A stretch of 64,000 bases of DNA from Candidatus Nanoarchaeia archaeon (GCA_028717785.1 JAQUND010000004.1:35764-99763); one strand, 5' to 3'; positions 1 through 10,287 are shown, numbered from the stretch's first letter. Numbers and translations are program-made. The notes: generated by a model not told the origin, from the letters alone.

Positions 1-1
1 A

Positions 2-844
2 GATAAAAAAACTATAAAATTAGATTTTAAAGCAGATGGTACTTATAGTGTTGTTGTAGGAACTACTAATTATCCTAATGAAAAAGATATTTTACAATTT
101 AATGTTAATAAAACAGTTAGTTTACCTGTAACACAAGGTACACAAAATGAACAAACTAATGTAAATCCAAATTTAATTAGTTGGTCAGATTTATATCCTG
201 GAACTGATGGACTTAATGTAAAAGTTAGAGTTAAACCATTTTTAAGACCGAGAGTAAATGCAACTGAAAATTCAGTTTACAAAGGACAAGTTAGTCTTAA
301 TGATATTTTAAAACAAACAGGAAATACAAGGGTTCCTTATATAACTGTACATCAAGGTAATAATTTAGAATTTATAGTTCAAGATTCAGATAATTTAACT
401 TACGAACCAAAATTATTCCAAATAAAAAATATTGGAAAAGAAGGATTAAGTGTAGAAGAAGTTAAACTAAAAAAAGTTCTTGGAAGTACTTATAAAATAG
501 ATGAAAAAGGTTCTAATGAATCTGTAGATAATAAAAAAGTAGTATTTCCATATAATTTTAGACGTGTAGGATCTTATACTGAATTAGCAGGTAATGAATA
601 CTTATTAGTTTTAACTGGTTATGATGAAAATCATAAAAAGAAAGATTTAGATAGAATAATTATAGAAGTTAATAATAACCCTTATAGGGAACAATTAAAG
701 GGATTTTTAGTTGGAGCAGGTCTTGGTTATGGACTTGGTGCAGTTGATGCAGTTAATGGTGGTGGATTATTTACAATAGGTCCAGAAAGTACTACAGATG
801 TTATACTTGGTGGAACTAAAACTGGAGGCAATATTCCACAATGA
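2..844 (+). CDS. C-terminal part of an unrecognised extracellular protein (5' end outside the window)
   Basis: An open frame runs from the window edge to a TGA at 842-844, giving 280 residues with no start in view. It is rich in Asn, Thr and Val with several N-x-S/T sequons, the composition of the surface proteins that follow. The end is Gly-rich (GAGLGYGLGAVDAVNGGG) and there is no clear transmembrane anchor. Its stop overlaps the ATG of the next gene by four bases (ATGA), so the two are very likely cotranscribed. No family recognised. Confidence 0.75.
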   Translation, partial: DKKTIKLDFKADGTYSVVVGTTNYPNEKDILQFNVNKTVSLPVTQGTQNEQTNVNPNLISWSDLYPGTDGLNVKVRVKPFLRPRVNATENSVYKGQVSLNDILKQTGNTRVPYITVHQGNNLEFIVQDSDNLTYEPKLFQIKNIGKEGLSVEEVKLKKVLGSTYKIDEKGSNESVDNKKVVFPYNFRRVGSYTELAGNEYLLVLTGYDENHKKKDLDRIIIEVNNNPYREQLKGFLVGAGLGYGLGAVDAVNGGGLFTIGPESTTDVILGGTKTGGNIPQ

Positions 845-2853
845 AACTTTTTACTAAATTAATTTTTATGTTTTTATTAGTTTTATCTAGTGTATTTGCT
901 GCAGGTTTTACAGATACGGTTAAAATGGATCAAAATAATTTTGATGTTCAATTTTATAATTGTGGTTCTGATACAAGTTGTTTAAATCCAACTTTAGTAA
1001 AAGAAGCTCATGTTGATACAAATAAATATAGTTTTAATTATAATACAAATGATTATTATGCTGAATATATTTTTAAGGAAGGTTATTTACCAAAAGGATT
1101 TATTGTTCATAAATTCAATGGAATAACTAGTTATACTTTTGATAAAAAATTAAATGGGGAAGCTCCAATTTTAGCTTTATCATTATCAGATTATAATCCT
1201 GTTCAAGGAGATAATGTTAGTGTTAGTGTAAGAGTTGGAAGTGCATTAAGTCAAGCTAATGCAGGAACTCCTGATTATAGACCTACTAATTATATAGATT
1301 ATTTTAATTCAAATATAGAAGTTGTATTAGAATTAGTTCAAAATAATACAGTAATACAAAGATTTGTTCAAGAAACAAGTATATTTATGCAAGATTCTAA
1401 TGAATTAAATTTTAATATTAATACAGATGGTTTATCTGGAAGTTATGCTATTAGAATAAAAACTAATATAACTGATGATATGTTTGATCAAAATACTTTA
1501 GTTCAAGATCAAGAATATGCAAATTTATTTGTTGTAACTAGTGATGATTTAGAAACTCCAGTAGCAAATGCTGGTTCTGATAGAACAGTTTGTATAAATC
1601 AAAATGTTTTATTTGATGGATCTAATTCATATGATAATGATGGAAATATTATATTTTATTCATGGCACTTTGGAGATGGAACTGGTTCAAATGATGAAAT
1701 AGTAAATCATGCATTTTCAAGTGTTGGTGTATATAATGTAATATTTACTGTAATAGATAATGATAATTTAATGGATCAGGATAATTTAGTAGTAACAGTA
1801 AATAATTGTACTGTTTTGAATCAAAATCCAGTAGCAAATGCAGGTTCTGATAAAACAGCTAATATAAATCAAAATTTAGTATTTGATGGATCTAATTCAT
1901 ATGATTCTGATGGAAGTATCGTTAGTTATCAATGGAATTTTGGAGATAATACTAGTATTTCAGGTTCAATTGCAAATCATGCTTATATTCAATTAGGAAC
2001 TTATAATGTAGTATTAACAGTTACAGATAATAATGGAGCTATTGATACAGACAATTTAGTTGTAAATATAGTAAATAATACAGTTATTTTACCATTAACA
2101 TTAGATATACATGCAGATCCAGAAGAAGGTAATTTACCATTAGAAGTAACTTTTAATTCAACAGTTAGTGGAAATAATCCATTTAATTATTATTGGAATT
2201 TTGATGATGGAAGTCATTCACATCAAGCAAATCCGGTTCATACATTTACACAAAAAGGAATTTATCATGTAACTTTGAATGTTACAGATTATTATAATAA
2301 TACAATTAGTGATAGTATTAGAATAGATGTAACTAATAGTACAAATAGTAATGGAACTGACAATAATTATGGTTCAAATGGTGGAGATAGACATAGATTA
2401 ACTATTGGAAATGTTTTACTTGATAAAGAAGAATATTTACCTGGAGATATTATGGATATCAGTTCTGAAGTGATTAATAATGGTAATTATAGAGAAAATT
2501 ATGTAACATTTAATGCTTTAATAGAAGAATTAGGAATATCAAGTACACCTGTAACTATTACTCTTTCAAAAGGTACTACTAATTGGGAACATTTAAATTT
2601 AGTTTTACCTGAAGACATACAACCTGGATTATACAGTATTAAATTAACTTTAGGAAATAATTACTTTACAGATACAGTTTATAAAGTAGTTACAGTAAAA
2701 GCAAAAGATAATTTAAAAGTTTTACTTACAGAAGATGATAAAAATAATTTTGATTATTTAGTTATAGTTGAAATTGTATTTATTTCACTATTAATTTTAT
2801 TAGCGATAGTAGGAATTTTATTATTAGTTAGGGAAATCAAACGAATTAAGTAA
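841..2853 (+). CDS. Membrane-anchored surface protein with three PKD domains
   Basis: 670 residues. A hydrophobic signal peptide (about 1-20) is followed by a unique region to about 235, then three PKD Ig-like domains at about 239-325, 329-412 and 418-500. Each has the family's WxFGDG or WNFDDG core and an ending of the YNVxxTVTD type. A CARDB-like beta domain follows (about 519-620), then one transmembrane helix (about 638-662) and a short basic tail, so the bulk is outside the cell. PKD1 and PKD2 are nearly identical even at DNA level (about 1556-1800 and 1826-2070), pointing to recent tandem duplication. Probably an adhesion or cell-envelope protein, in an operon with the truncated gene before it. 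Confidence 0.8.
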   Translation: MKLFTKLIFMFLLVLSSVFAAGFTDTVKMDQNNFDVQFYNCGSDTSCLNPTLVKEAHVDTNKYSFNYNTNDYYAEYIFKEGYLPKGFIVHKFNGITSYTFDKKLNGEAPILALSLSDYNPVQGDNVSVSVRVGSALSQANAGTPDYRPTNYIDYFNSNIEVVLELVQNNTVIQRFVQETSIFMQDSNELNFNINTDGLSGSYAIRIKTNITDDMFDQNTLVQDQEYANLFVVTSDDLETPVANAGSDRTVCINQNVLFDGSNSYDNDGNIIFYSWHFGDGTGSNDEIVNHAFSSVGVYNVIFTVIDNDNLMDQDNLVVTVNNCTVLNQNPVANAGSDKTANINQNLVFDGSNSYDSDGSIVSYQWNFGDNTSISGSIANHAYIQLGTYNVVLTVTDNNGAIDTDNLVVNIVNNTVILPLTLDIHADPEEGNLPLEVTFNSTVSGNNPFNYYWNFDDGSHSHQANPVHTFTQKGIYHVTLNVTDYYNNTISDSIRIDVTNSTNSNGTDNNYGSNGGDRHRLTIGNVLLDKEEYLPGDIMDISSEVINNGNYRENYVTFNALIEELGISSTPVTITLSKGTTNWEHLNLVLPEDIQPGLYSIKLTLGNNYFTDTVYKVVTVKAKDNLKVLLTEDDKNNFDYLVIVEIVFISLLILLAIVGILLLVREIKRIK

Positions 2854-2881
2854 AATTAAGCTCATTTAGTCACTACCGTAA

Positions 2882-2929
2882 AGTTTAAATATAGGTAGTA
2901 ACTATAAAATGATTACATATTATGGGGGG
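2882..2929 (+). promoter_or_regulatory. TATA box and strong ribosome binding site of the S-layer-like gene
   Basis: A TATA-like AGTTTAAATATA lies at 2882-2893 and a GGGGGG tract at 2924-2929, ten bases before the ATG at 2940. Expected transcription start is near 2915-2920, so unlike most genes here this one has a leader with a clear purine-rich Shine-Dalgarno site. Confidence 0.6.
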
Positions 2930-2939
2930 TTAGTTTAAT

Positions 2940-4244
2940 ATGAAAAATATAACAAAAATGTTTAGCATTTTTATAATGCTTGTATTCAGTATAGTAGTTT
3001 TTGCTAATGCAGCAAACGCATTGACTATACAAGAAGTAAAAGTAAATGATGTAGAACTAGCATCAGATTCTCAAGTAGTTCATGCCGACAGAGGCGACAA
3101 TTTAGATGTTTCCGTTCAATTAAAAGGCGGCTCTAGTGATGAAAATAGTATAAGAGTTAAAGCATGGATTGGTGGTTACAAATACGATCAAGTTGAAGAT
3201 GTAACTAGTCAATTTAAAGTTTTAGCAGATACAACTTATGCAAAGAATTTGGAATTACAACTTCCAGATGATATGGATTCAACACAAGATTATACATTAC
3301 ATGTAGAAGCTTATGGTCCTACTGGTGATGCAGTTGAATATACTCCATTAGTATTTACACTAAGAGTTACACCTGTTCAAGATTTGTTAGATGTACAAGA
3401 TGTAATGTTTAACCCTGGACTAACTGTTCAAGCTGGAAACCCATTATATGCTAATGTAAGAGTAGAAAACATGGGAGATAATAATCAAAAAGATATTAGA
3501 GTATCTTTAAGTATCCCAGCATTAGGTATATCTACAAGAAATTACATTGATGAATTAGTATCAAAAGATATTTGTGATACAACTGAATGTGATAGTGATA
3601 AAGTTACATCAGCTAACTCAAATGATTTGATGATAAAAATTCCAGAAAATACAAAAGCAGGAACATATGATTTAGTAGTAAATGTTGATTATGATAGATT
3701 ACATGAATCTACACAAAAAACATATTTGTTAACTGTTGAAAATAATCAAGTAGTTTCTGAAGATAATGCAGATGTTAGCAGAATAATTAATGTTGACACA
3801 CAAACTAAAGAAGTTGATCAAGGTAAAGGTATAATCTATAGATTAACACTTGCAAACCTTGGTAGTAAAACTGAAACATACAATGTTGAAGTTAATGGTG
3901 TAGAATCTTGGGGAACTTCAAGAGTTGACCCAGCTTATGTAACACTAGCTTCTGATAGTACTGGTGAAACATTCGTTTACGTATCAGCAAACGAAGATGC
4001 AGCTGCTGGTTTACACATATTTAATGTAAAAGTTAAATCTGGAGACACAGTTGTTAAAGAATTCAATTTAAACGCAGATGTTAAAGAAGTTGCAAAAAAT
4101 AACTTTAGCTTAACATCCATGTTATGGATTGTATTCGGATTATTAGTAATAGTAGTTCTTGTATTAGGCGCAATCTTACTTGTGAAAAGATCCAAGAAAG
4201 AAGATGCAGAAGAACCTAATGCAGAAGCTCAAACTTATTACTAA
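2940..4244 (+). CDS. Probable S-layer-like surface protein with C-terminal membrane anchor
   Basis: 434 residues. A signal peptide (about 1-27, ending near ANA) precedes three or four beta-rich Ig/CARDB-like segments such as NPLYANVRVENMGDNNQKD. One transmembrane helix (about 391-415) leads into a charged tail KRSKKEDAEEPNAEAQTYY. The gene has its own promoter, a strong GGGGGG ribosome binding site and a T-rich terminator. It uses more C-ending codons (GCC, GAC, GGC, TTC, AAC) than the neighbouring surface genes, as expected for a highly expressed gene. Inferred to be the main or a major envelope protein; the sequence alone does not prove an S-layer role. Confidence 0.6.
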   Translation: MKNITKMFSIFIMLVFSIVVFANAANALTIQEVKVNDVELASDSQVVHADRGDNLDVSVQLKGGSSDENSIRVKAWIGGYKYDQVEDVTSQFKVLADTTYAKNLELQLPDDMDSTQDYTLHVEAYGPTGDAVEYTPLVFTLRVTPVQDLLDVQDVMFNPGLTVQAGNPLYANVRVENMGDNNQKDIRVSLSIPALGISTRNYIDELVSKDICDTTECDSDKVTSANSNDLMIKIPENTKAGTYDLVVNVDYDRLHESTQKTYLLTVENNQVVSEDNADVSRIINVDTQTKEVDQGKGIIYRLTLANLGSKTETYNVEVNGVESWGTSRVDPAYVTLASDSTGETFVYVSANEDAAAGLHIFNVKVKSGDTVVKEFNLNADVKEVAKNNFSLTSMLWIVFGLLVIVVLVLGAILLVKRSKKEDAEEPNAEAQTYY

Positions 4245-4273
4245 TTTTTTTTATTTTTTATTTATATTTTTAA
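4243..4273 (+). terminator. T-rich terminator after the S-layer-like gene
   Basis: An almost uninterrupted T-rich tract with runs of eight and six T follows the stop codon. Archaeal termination with aCPSF1/FttA, encoded at 16764-18668, uses such U-tracts. Confidence 0.5.
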
Positions 4274-4295
4274 TATTAAATAGTGGGAGAATAAA

Positions 4296-4928
4296 ATGAA
4301 AACATTAACAAAATTAAAATTAGGAATTGCAGGATTAGGATTAGTTGGTTTATTAGGATTAAATGATTGTATATCAAAAGAACAACCAGTTGAAACTCCA
4401 ACTTTAACTTATGTTCAAAATTCAAAATGTAAGTATGGTAGAGATTTAACAAGAAAAATTAATGAAGCAATTGAATTACAAAAATTATTACCCCTTTCCA
4501 ATTCCCAAGTAACATTAAATTTTGATGGAAAGTTCATAAAAGTAGATTTTCTTAATATTCATGATGATACATATTTAGAGTTTAGAGAACATTGTACTGG
4601 TGAATTTAATGATGATTATATTACAGCTACTAGTCTTCAATTCCGTCCATATACAATAAAATATACTTTTAAAAATAAAAATGAAAATATTGGAGTACAA
4701 TTAATTCCAGATAAATGTATTTTAAAAGATACATCTAAGGTTTTTTTGAATTTTAAAGAAAATGAATCTTTAGAAGATCAAATGTTTGTGGAAAATTTAA
4801 GTTTTGAAACTAGCCAAGAATTATACAATTTTCACTTAAAAGTATTGAATGCTTTAATTAGATACGAACAAGAAAAAATATTAAAAGAAGATGAAGTAAA
4901 AGTAAAAAAAGCTTTTAGTGCAGAATAA
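4296..4928 (+). CDS. Hypothetical secreted or membrane-tethered protein
   Basis: 210 residues, family not recognised. The N-terminus has a signal or anchor segment (residues about 9-24, GIAGLGLVGLLGL) followed by DCIS; that Cys could be lipid-modified but the lipobox is a poor match. The rest is a hydrophilic domain with four further Cys (SKC, EHC, DKC and one at the N-terminus) and a Lys/Glu-rich helical end. A GTGGGAGA ribosome binding site sits about six bases before the ATG. Confidence 0.6.
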   Translation: MKTLTKLKLGIAGLGLVGLLGLNDCISKEQPVETPTLTYVQNSKCKYGRDLTRKINEAIELQKLLPLSNSQVTLNFDGKFIKVDFLNIHDDTYLEFREHCTGEFNDDYITATSLQFRPYTIKYTFKNKNENIGVQLIPDKCILKDTSKVFLNFKENESLEDQMFVENLSFETSQELYNFHLKVLNALIRYEQEKILKEDEVKVKKAFSAE

Positions 4929-5032
4929 TTCTATTTTCTTTTTTTAATTTCTATTTTCCAATATATAGTTTTCTATTAAAAAATATTTATAAAGAGTGTT
5001 CTGTCTTTTTAATTGTAAATTAAAGAGATAAA

Positions 5033-7456
5033 ATGAATTATAATAAAATAGGTGTTTTAATTTTAGTATTTTTATTAGTAATAGTAAATGTAAAAGCATT
5101 TCAATTAACTTCTACAGAAGATTCTGTTTCTTTATGTCCAAGAAACACACAATTATTTATTGATTTAGTAAAGAATGATGGACAACAAGAACAAACATTT
5201 GATGTTAAAATTGCAGGTAGTTCTGCAGTTTGGGCAACTTCCATCCCAACTGGATTTGTCTTAGCTCCCGGAGAAGAACGTATTGTTTATACTTATTTAA
5301 CTCCAATGTCAAATACTCTTGCAGCAAATTATGATTTAGATGTTAAAGTAAGTACAACTGATTCTTCTAAAATTGCTCATCATACTATTATTGTTAAAGA
5401 TTGTCATGCACTAAAAACAAGTGCTGATTTAGAAAAAGAAACTTGTGCTAAAACAAAAGTAGATTATGAAATTACAGTTAGCAATCTTGGAGAATTTCAA
5501 GAAATTTATAATTTGAATGTTGAAGGAGAAATTGTTGATTCAGTTTCTCTAAGTGAAACTAATATTAAATTAAATCCTGGAGAAACAAAAAAAATTATTG
5601 CTTATCTTGAATCACCAGAAGAAACTGGAGATTATACCTTTAGTGTAATAACAAAATCTCAATCAGGTTCAGTATCTGAAACAAAATTAAGATTAGTTGT
5701 TAACTCTTGTTATGATTATAATATTATAGCCGATAAAGAATTTTTAGAATTTTGTGATCAATCTAAAGAAAATGTTGTATTATCATTAACTAATAATGGA
5801 AATTTAATTAATCAATATGATTTATCTGTTGAAGGGGCATTATGGGCTTCTCTAGATAATAAACAATTAATACTAAATCCAAAAGAAACAAGAAAAGTAA
5901 ATTTAATTTTAACTCCTGATTATTCTGTTAAGGGAAATTTTGAAATTAAAGTTAAAACTTTGCCTGATAAAGGAACTAGTAAGGCTCAAACTATAATAAA
6001 AACAAATATTAAAGATTGTAATTCTGTTTTTGTTAATATTCTTGGTTCTCAAGATGAAATTTGTAATTCTTTAACAACTAGCTACGATGTTGTTGTTAAA
6101 AATAATGGATTAACTGCTAATACATTTTTAGCAAAATTAGATGGACCTAAATGGATTAAATTAGATGATGATAAATCTTTTAATTTAAAACCTGAAGAAG
6201 AAAAGAAATTAAAATTAATTATAAGTCCTGGATTTGATGTTAAATCTGATGATTACAAAGTTAATTTAAAGATAATTGCAGCAAATGAACCTGGAATTAA
6301 TTATGAAGATTCTATTACAATAAAAACTTTATCTAAAGAGGATTGTTACAAAGTTGAAGTAAAACCTCAAAAAGATAGTGTTGAAGTAAAATATGATGGT
6401 TCTGCTACAGTTCCAATAAATATTGTTAATTTAGGAAAATCTCAATCAATTTATGAATTAAGTTTATCTGATAGTGCTGCATCATTTACACAATTAAATC
6501 CAAGTATTGTAACAATAAATGCAGGAGATTCAGAAGTTGTATATGCTTACATAGCTCCTAGTGCACAAATTAAATCTGGAGATTACAAAGCATTAGTATC
6601 TGCTAAATTAAAAGGAAGTAATATTTTAGCTTCAGGTTCTTTTAATGTAAAAGTATCTGATTCACTAGTTGTTATTCAAAAAGAATCTATATTTACAAAA
6701 GTTAAAAATTATGTTGGTGGATTTTTTGTTAAAAAAGTAACTAATGAAACTAAAGTTGAAGTAAAATCAGTTATAATAAAAAATGAAACTAAGAAACCTG
6801 TAGTTATTGAAAATAAAACTAAAGTAGAACCAATTGTAATTAGAAATGAAACTAAACCAATAATTAATGTAACCAAAGTAGAAGTTAAAAATGAAACAAA
6901 AACAGTTGTAATTAAAAATGAGACTAAAGTTGTAGAACCAAAAGTAACTGGAAATGTTGTTTCAGGAAATGTTCTTTCTTTAGATAAAAAAGTAAATCAA
7001 TTAATGTCAAAAAGTAATTCATTCAGTTTAAAGATAAGTAACGAAACACATACAGTAACTTTAGAAGAAACAACTAATGAAACTGTATTTATTAGTATTA
7101 GATCTAATTTAAATTATGTTTTATTAAAGAAAGGAGAAACTAAATCAATAGATTCAAATGGAGATAATAAATTAGATTTAAAAGTTACATTTAATGGATT
7201 TAAAGATGGAAAAGCAGATGTTACATTTGAAAAATATACTGTTACTAAACCAGGATTTATAACAAATACAATAAATAAAATAAAATCATTTTCCTTTTGG
7301 AATACATTAACTAAATATAAAGCAATTATAATAATCGCTGTAGTTGTTTTAGTTATTTTGATAATAATACTAAAAACAAAATTCCATAAAAAAGCAGCAA
7401 ATTTCTTTGAAGAAGAACCAGAACAAAAACCGGAAATAGAACAAAAAATAAATTAA
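5033..7456 (+). CDS. Surface protein of five NEW3/CARDB-like Ig domains with a sequon-rich stalk and C-terminal membrane anchor
   Basis: 807 residues. A signal peptide (about 1-22) precedes five repeats of about 110 residues, each an Ig-like sandwich with the LxPGExxxxxxxLxP pattern of NEW3-type domains. The first four each carry one Cys near the start (SLCPRN, KETCAK, EFCDQS, EICNSL) and one at the end (KDC, NSC, KDC, EDC), suggesting one disulfide per domain. Residues about 566-642 form a low-complexity stalk of repeated NETK units, each an N-glycosylation sequon. A TGNVV motif and a small beta domain follow, then a transmembrane helix (about 761-783) and an acidic tail. It converges on smc, the two stop codons overlapping by four bases. 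Confidence 0.75.
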   Translation: MNYNKIGVLILVFLLVIVNVKAFQLTSTEDSVSLCPRNTQLFIDLVKNDGQQEQTFDVKIAGSSAVWATSIPTGFVLAPGEERIVYTYLTPMSNTLAANYDLDVKVSTTDSSKIAHHTIIVKDCHALKTSADLEKETCAKTKVDYEITVSNLGEFQEIYNLNVEGEIVDSVSLSETNIKLNPGETKKIIAYLESPEETGDYTFSVITKSQSGSVSETKLRLVVNSCYDYNIIADKEFLEFCDQSKENVVLSLTNNGNLINQYDLSVEGALWASLDNKQLILNPKETRKVNLILTPDYSVKGNFEIKVKTLPDKGTSKAQTIIKTNIKDCNSVFVNILGSQDEICNSLTTSYDVVVKNNGLTANTFLAKLDGPKWIKLDDDKSFNLKPEEEKKLKLIISPGFDVKSDDYKVNLKIIAANEPGINYEDSITIKTLSKEDCYKVEVKPQKDSVEVKYDGSATVPINIVNLGKSQSIYELSLSDSAASFTQLNPSIVTINAGDSEVVYAYIAPSAQIKSGDYKALVSAKLKGSNILASGSFNVKVSDSLVVIQKESIFTKVKNYVGGFFVKKVTNETKVEVKSVIIKNETKKPVVIENKTKVEPIVIRNETKPIINVTKVEVKNETKTVVIKNETKVVEPKVTGNVVSGNVLSLDKKVNQLMSKSNSFSLKISNETHTVTLEETTNETVFISIRSNLNYVLLKKGETKSIDSNGDNKLDLKVTFNGFKDGKADVTFEKYTVTKPGFITNTINKIKSFSFWNTLTKYKAIIIIAVVVLVILIIILKTKFHKKAANFFEEEPEQKPEIEQKIN

Positions 7457-10218
7457 ACTTTTAAACTTACTATTTTAGAAACTCCTTCTTGCATTGTTAT
7501 ACCATAAATTTGATCTGCTTTTGAAATCATATTATCATTATGAGATATTAATATATATTGTGCTTTAGAACTATATTTACTAATTAATTCGGATAATAAA
7601 CTTGAATTAGTTTTATCTAATGCAGCATCAACTTCATCTAATAAATAGAAAGAAGCAGGTTTGAATTCTTGTATTGAAAATATAAATGCTAGTGCAGTTA
7701 GTGTTTTTTCCCCACCAGATAAAGATTTAATATCAATAAATTTATTACCAATAATTTTAACTTTAATATCAACTCCTGATGTTAATGGATTTTCTGGATC
7801 TTCTAATTCTAAATGAGCACTTCCTTTTGTACTTAAACTTGAAAATATTTCTTTGAAATGGCTATTAACTGCATTAAATGATTCCATAAATAATCCTGTT
7901 TTTTTCTGTTCTATTTCATTAATCATTTTCATAACATCTTCTTTTTCTTCTTTTAGTTTATCTTTTTTAGTTAGTAATTCATTGTATTCTTTTTCTATAT
8001 TTTCATATATTTCAAGAGCACGTAAGTTAACATTGCCTATTTTTGTTAATTCACGTTCATCTTCTCTAATTCTTAGAGTTAATTCATCTATAGAAATTGT
8101 TTTTTTAATTACTCCATCTTTGAATTCTTCAAATTCTTTTTCTAATCCTTCTAATTCTCCAATAATTTTAGCTTTATTTATATTATAAACATTAATTGAA
8201 TTTTCTATTGCTCTTACTCTTTCATCCTCTTTTATTATTTTAGTTTCTACAACTTGTATTTGTTCACTAAACTTACCTCTCTTTGTTCCTAAATCTTTAA
8301 AATTATTATGGAATTTATTTTCTTTATCTATAAATTCTTTTAAACTAATTTTATTAGAATTTAACATATCTTGTAATTCTTTTAATTCTTTAGTAAATTG
8401 TTCTTTTTCTTTATCTTGTTCTTTAAGGATTTTTTCTGATTTATTAGTCTCTGGCATAAACATATTTTCTATTTGTAAATTAATATTTCTTATTTCAGCT
8501 CTTAATTCAAACATTCTAGATTCATTTTGTCTATGTTCTGCTTCTAGTGCATCAACATCAACAGTTTCTTTTACAGATGCTTTTGTTTTACCTAGATTAC
8601 CTGCTACTCTATAACCACCAATCATTGCTCCACTTGTTTCAACTAAATCTCCTTCAATAGTTGCCATTCTTACAGAACCAATTCCAATCTTTCTTGCTTG
8701 TTCTATATCTTCAACTATTACAGTTGATCCAAATACATATGAAAAAATATTTTTGAATTTTGAATCGTATTTAACTAAATCTATTGCAAGGCCATTTGTT
8801 TTTTTTGACAGTTCACGAACTTCAGTACCAATTGCAACAGGATGTATTTTATTTAATGGTAAGAATGTAACAGTTCCTATTTTTTTTTCTTTTAAGGCTC
8901 TAATGTATTTTGCTGCTGTTTGATCGTCTTCTACTACTATACTTTTTATTCTATTTCCAGCTGCTACTTCTATTGCTAGGGCATATTCAGGATCTACAGT
9001 TGTCAAATCTCCTACAGTTCCATAAACATTTTTATCATTATGTTCAATAACAAAATTAATTGATCTATCCATAAAGAAAGTTCCAGGATTAATTTTTGAT
9101 TTAGAAGTATTAATTTGTCTTGCTAAAGTTGCATTTTTATCTGCTAAAGTTACAATATTCTTTTCAATATTTATTTTTTCTTCTTTTAAATCTTTTATTT
9201 TTTTACCAGTTTCTTGACTATCTGATTTAATTTGTTTACTTCTTGCATTTAATTTTTCTAATTCATTTTTACAAATATTAATTCTTTCTTCTGTTCTTGC
9301 TATATTTGTTTTTAGATCTTCAATATTTCTTCTTATTTCTAATTGTTCTTTTTCCCCTTTAACTTCCATTTCTGAAGTTATTTCTTTAATATCATTTTTT
9401 ATTTTTGTTATTTCAGTTCTATGTTCATTTATTTTTTCTTGTATTTTTTTAATTTCATCTTCTTCTTTTGTTATTTTTTCTTCTAATTCATTTTTTTTAG
9501 AATTTCTATTTTCTATTTGTAAATGGATTAAACTAGCTTTATTATTTTTAATATCTTGTCCTAATTGTTTATATTTAATTGCTTGATCTCGATCTTTTTT
9601 TAATTCTCTTAAGTTTGCTGATCTTTCAGTTAGGATTATTTCAGCTTCATTTAGTTTTAATTCTACTTTATCTAATTCTCTTAATGATTTTTCTTTTTTA
9701 TCTTCATATACTGAAATTCCTGCTATATCTTCAATTATTTTTCTTCTATCATCTGTTTTCATTTCAGCGAATCTGATAATATCCCCTTGTAAAATAATAT
9801 TATGTCCGTCTGGATCAATAAAAGCAGAATTTAGTAAATCAACAATTTGTTGTCTTGTTACAACTTTATCATTCAATTTGTATATACTTTGACCACTAGG
9901 TCTTACAACTCTTGTTACTTTTACATTTTCTTCTTTAATTGGAAATTCATTGTTTTTATTATCAAAATAAATATCAACTAGTGCTTCTTTAGCAGGATTA
10001 CTATTTTTTCCTCCATTATAAATCAAATTAGCTGTTTTTTCTGCTCTTAATTCTTTAGCTGAACTTTTACCAAGAACAAAACAAATTGAATCACAAATAT
10101 TAGATTTACCAGAACCATTAGAACCAATTATACAACTATATCCTTTAGGGAATACCACCTCAGTTAGCTTTGCAAAGGATTTGAAGCCTTGCATACGCAT
10201 TTTTTGTATTGTAGTCAT
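7453..10218 (-). CDS. smc: SMC chromosome-partition ATPase, short-armed
   Basis: SMC dimers entrap and compact DNA. Walker A is GSNGSGKSN at residues 32-40, the ABC signature LSGGEKTLTALAF lies near residue 831 and Walker B FYLLDEVDAALD about 852-863. The hinge is at roughly 390-540 (GTVGDL..., ending in the conserved ETSGAMIGGYR). Long heptad-rich coiled coils link hinge and heads. At 921 residues it is well below the usual 1150-1200; the loss is in the arms, heads and hinge being complete. The ATG lies about 26 bases after an A/T TATA-like stretch (ATTTAAATAA), so the mRNA is probably leaderless. No scpA is seen beside it. Confidence 0.93.
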   Translation of the reverse strand: MTTIQKMRMQGFKSFAKLTEVVFPKGYSCIIGSNGSGKSNICDSICFVLGKSSAKELRAEKTANLIYNGGKNSNPAKEALVDIYFDNKNNEFPIKEENVKVTRVVRPSGQSIYKLNDKVVTRQQIVDLLNSAFIDPDGHNIILQGDIIRFAEMKTDDRRKIIEDIAGISVYEDKKEKSLRELDKVELKLNEAEIILTERSANLRELKKDRDQAIKYKQLGQDIKNNKASLIHLQIENRNSKKNELEEKITKEEDEIKKIQEKINEHRTEITKIKNDIKEITSEMEVKGEKEQLEIRRNIEDLKTNIARTEERINICKNELEKLNARSKQIKSDSQETGKKIKDLKEEKINIEKNIVTLADKNATLARQINTSKSKINPGTFFMDRSINFVIEHNDKNVYGTVGDLTTVDPEYALAIEVAAGNRIKSIVVEDDQTAAKYIRALKEKKIGTVTFLPLNKIHPVAIGTEVRELSKKTNGLAIDLVKYDSKFKNIFSYVFGSTVIVEDIEQARKIGIGSVRMATIEGDLVETSGAMIGGYRVAGNLGKTKASVKETVDVDALEAEHRQNESRMFELRAEIRNINLQIENMFMPETNKSEKILKEQDKEKEQFTKELKELQDMLNSNKISLKEFIDKENKFHNNFKDLGTKRGKFSEQIQVVETKIIKEDERVRAIENSINVYNINKAKIIGELEGLEKEFEEFKDGVIKKTISIDELTLRIREDERELTKIGNVNLRALEIYENIEKEYNELLTKKDKLKEEKEDVMKMINEIEQKKTGLFMESFNAVNSHFKEIFSSLSTKGSAHLELEDPENPLTSGVDIKVKIIGNKFIDIKSLSGGEKTLTALAFIFSIQEFKPASFYLLDEVDAALDKTNSSLLSELISKYSSKAQYILISHNDNMISKADQIYGITMQEGVSKIVSLKV

Positions 10219-10287
10219 TGTGATTTTTTGTATTAGTTTATTTAAATATTTATTGATGCTAAATAGTATAATTTATTATTGATAAAA

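Noticed and set aside
3977..4195. Minus-strand frame inside the S-layer-like gene
   Set aside because: Shadow of a highly expressed gene with no promoter or ribosome binding site.
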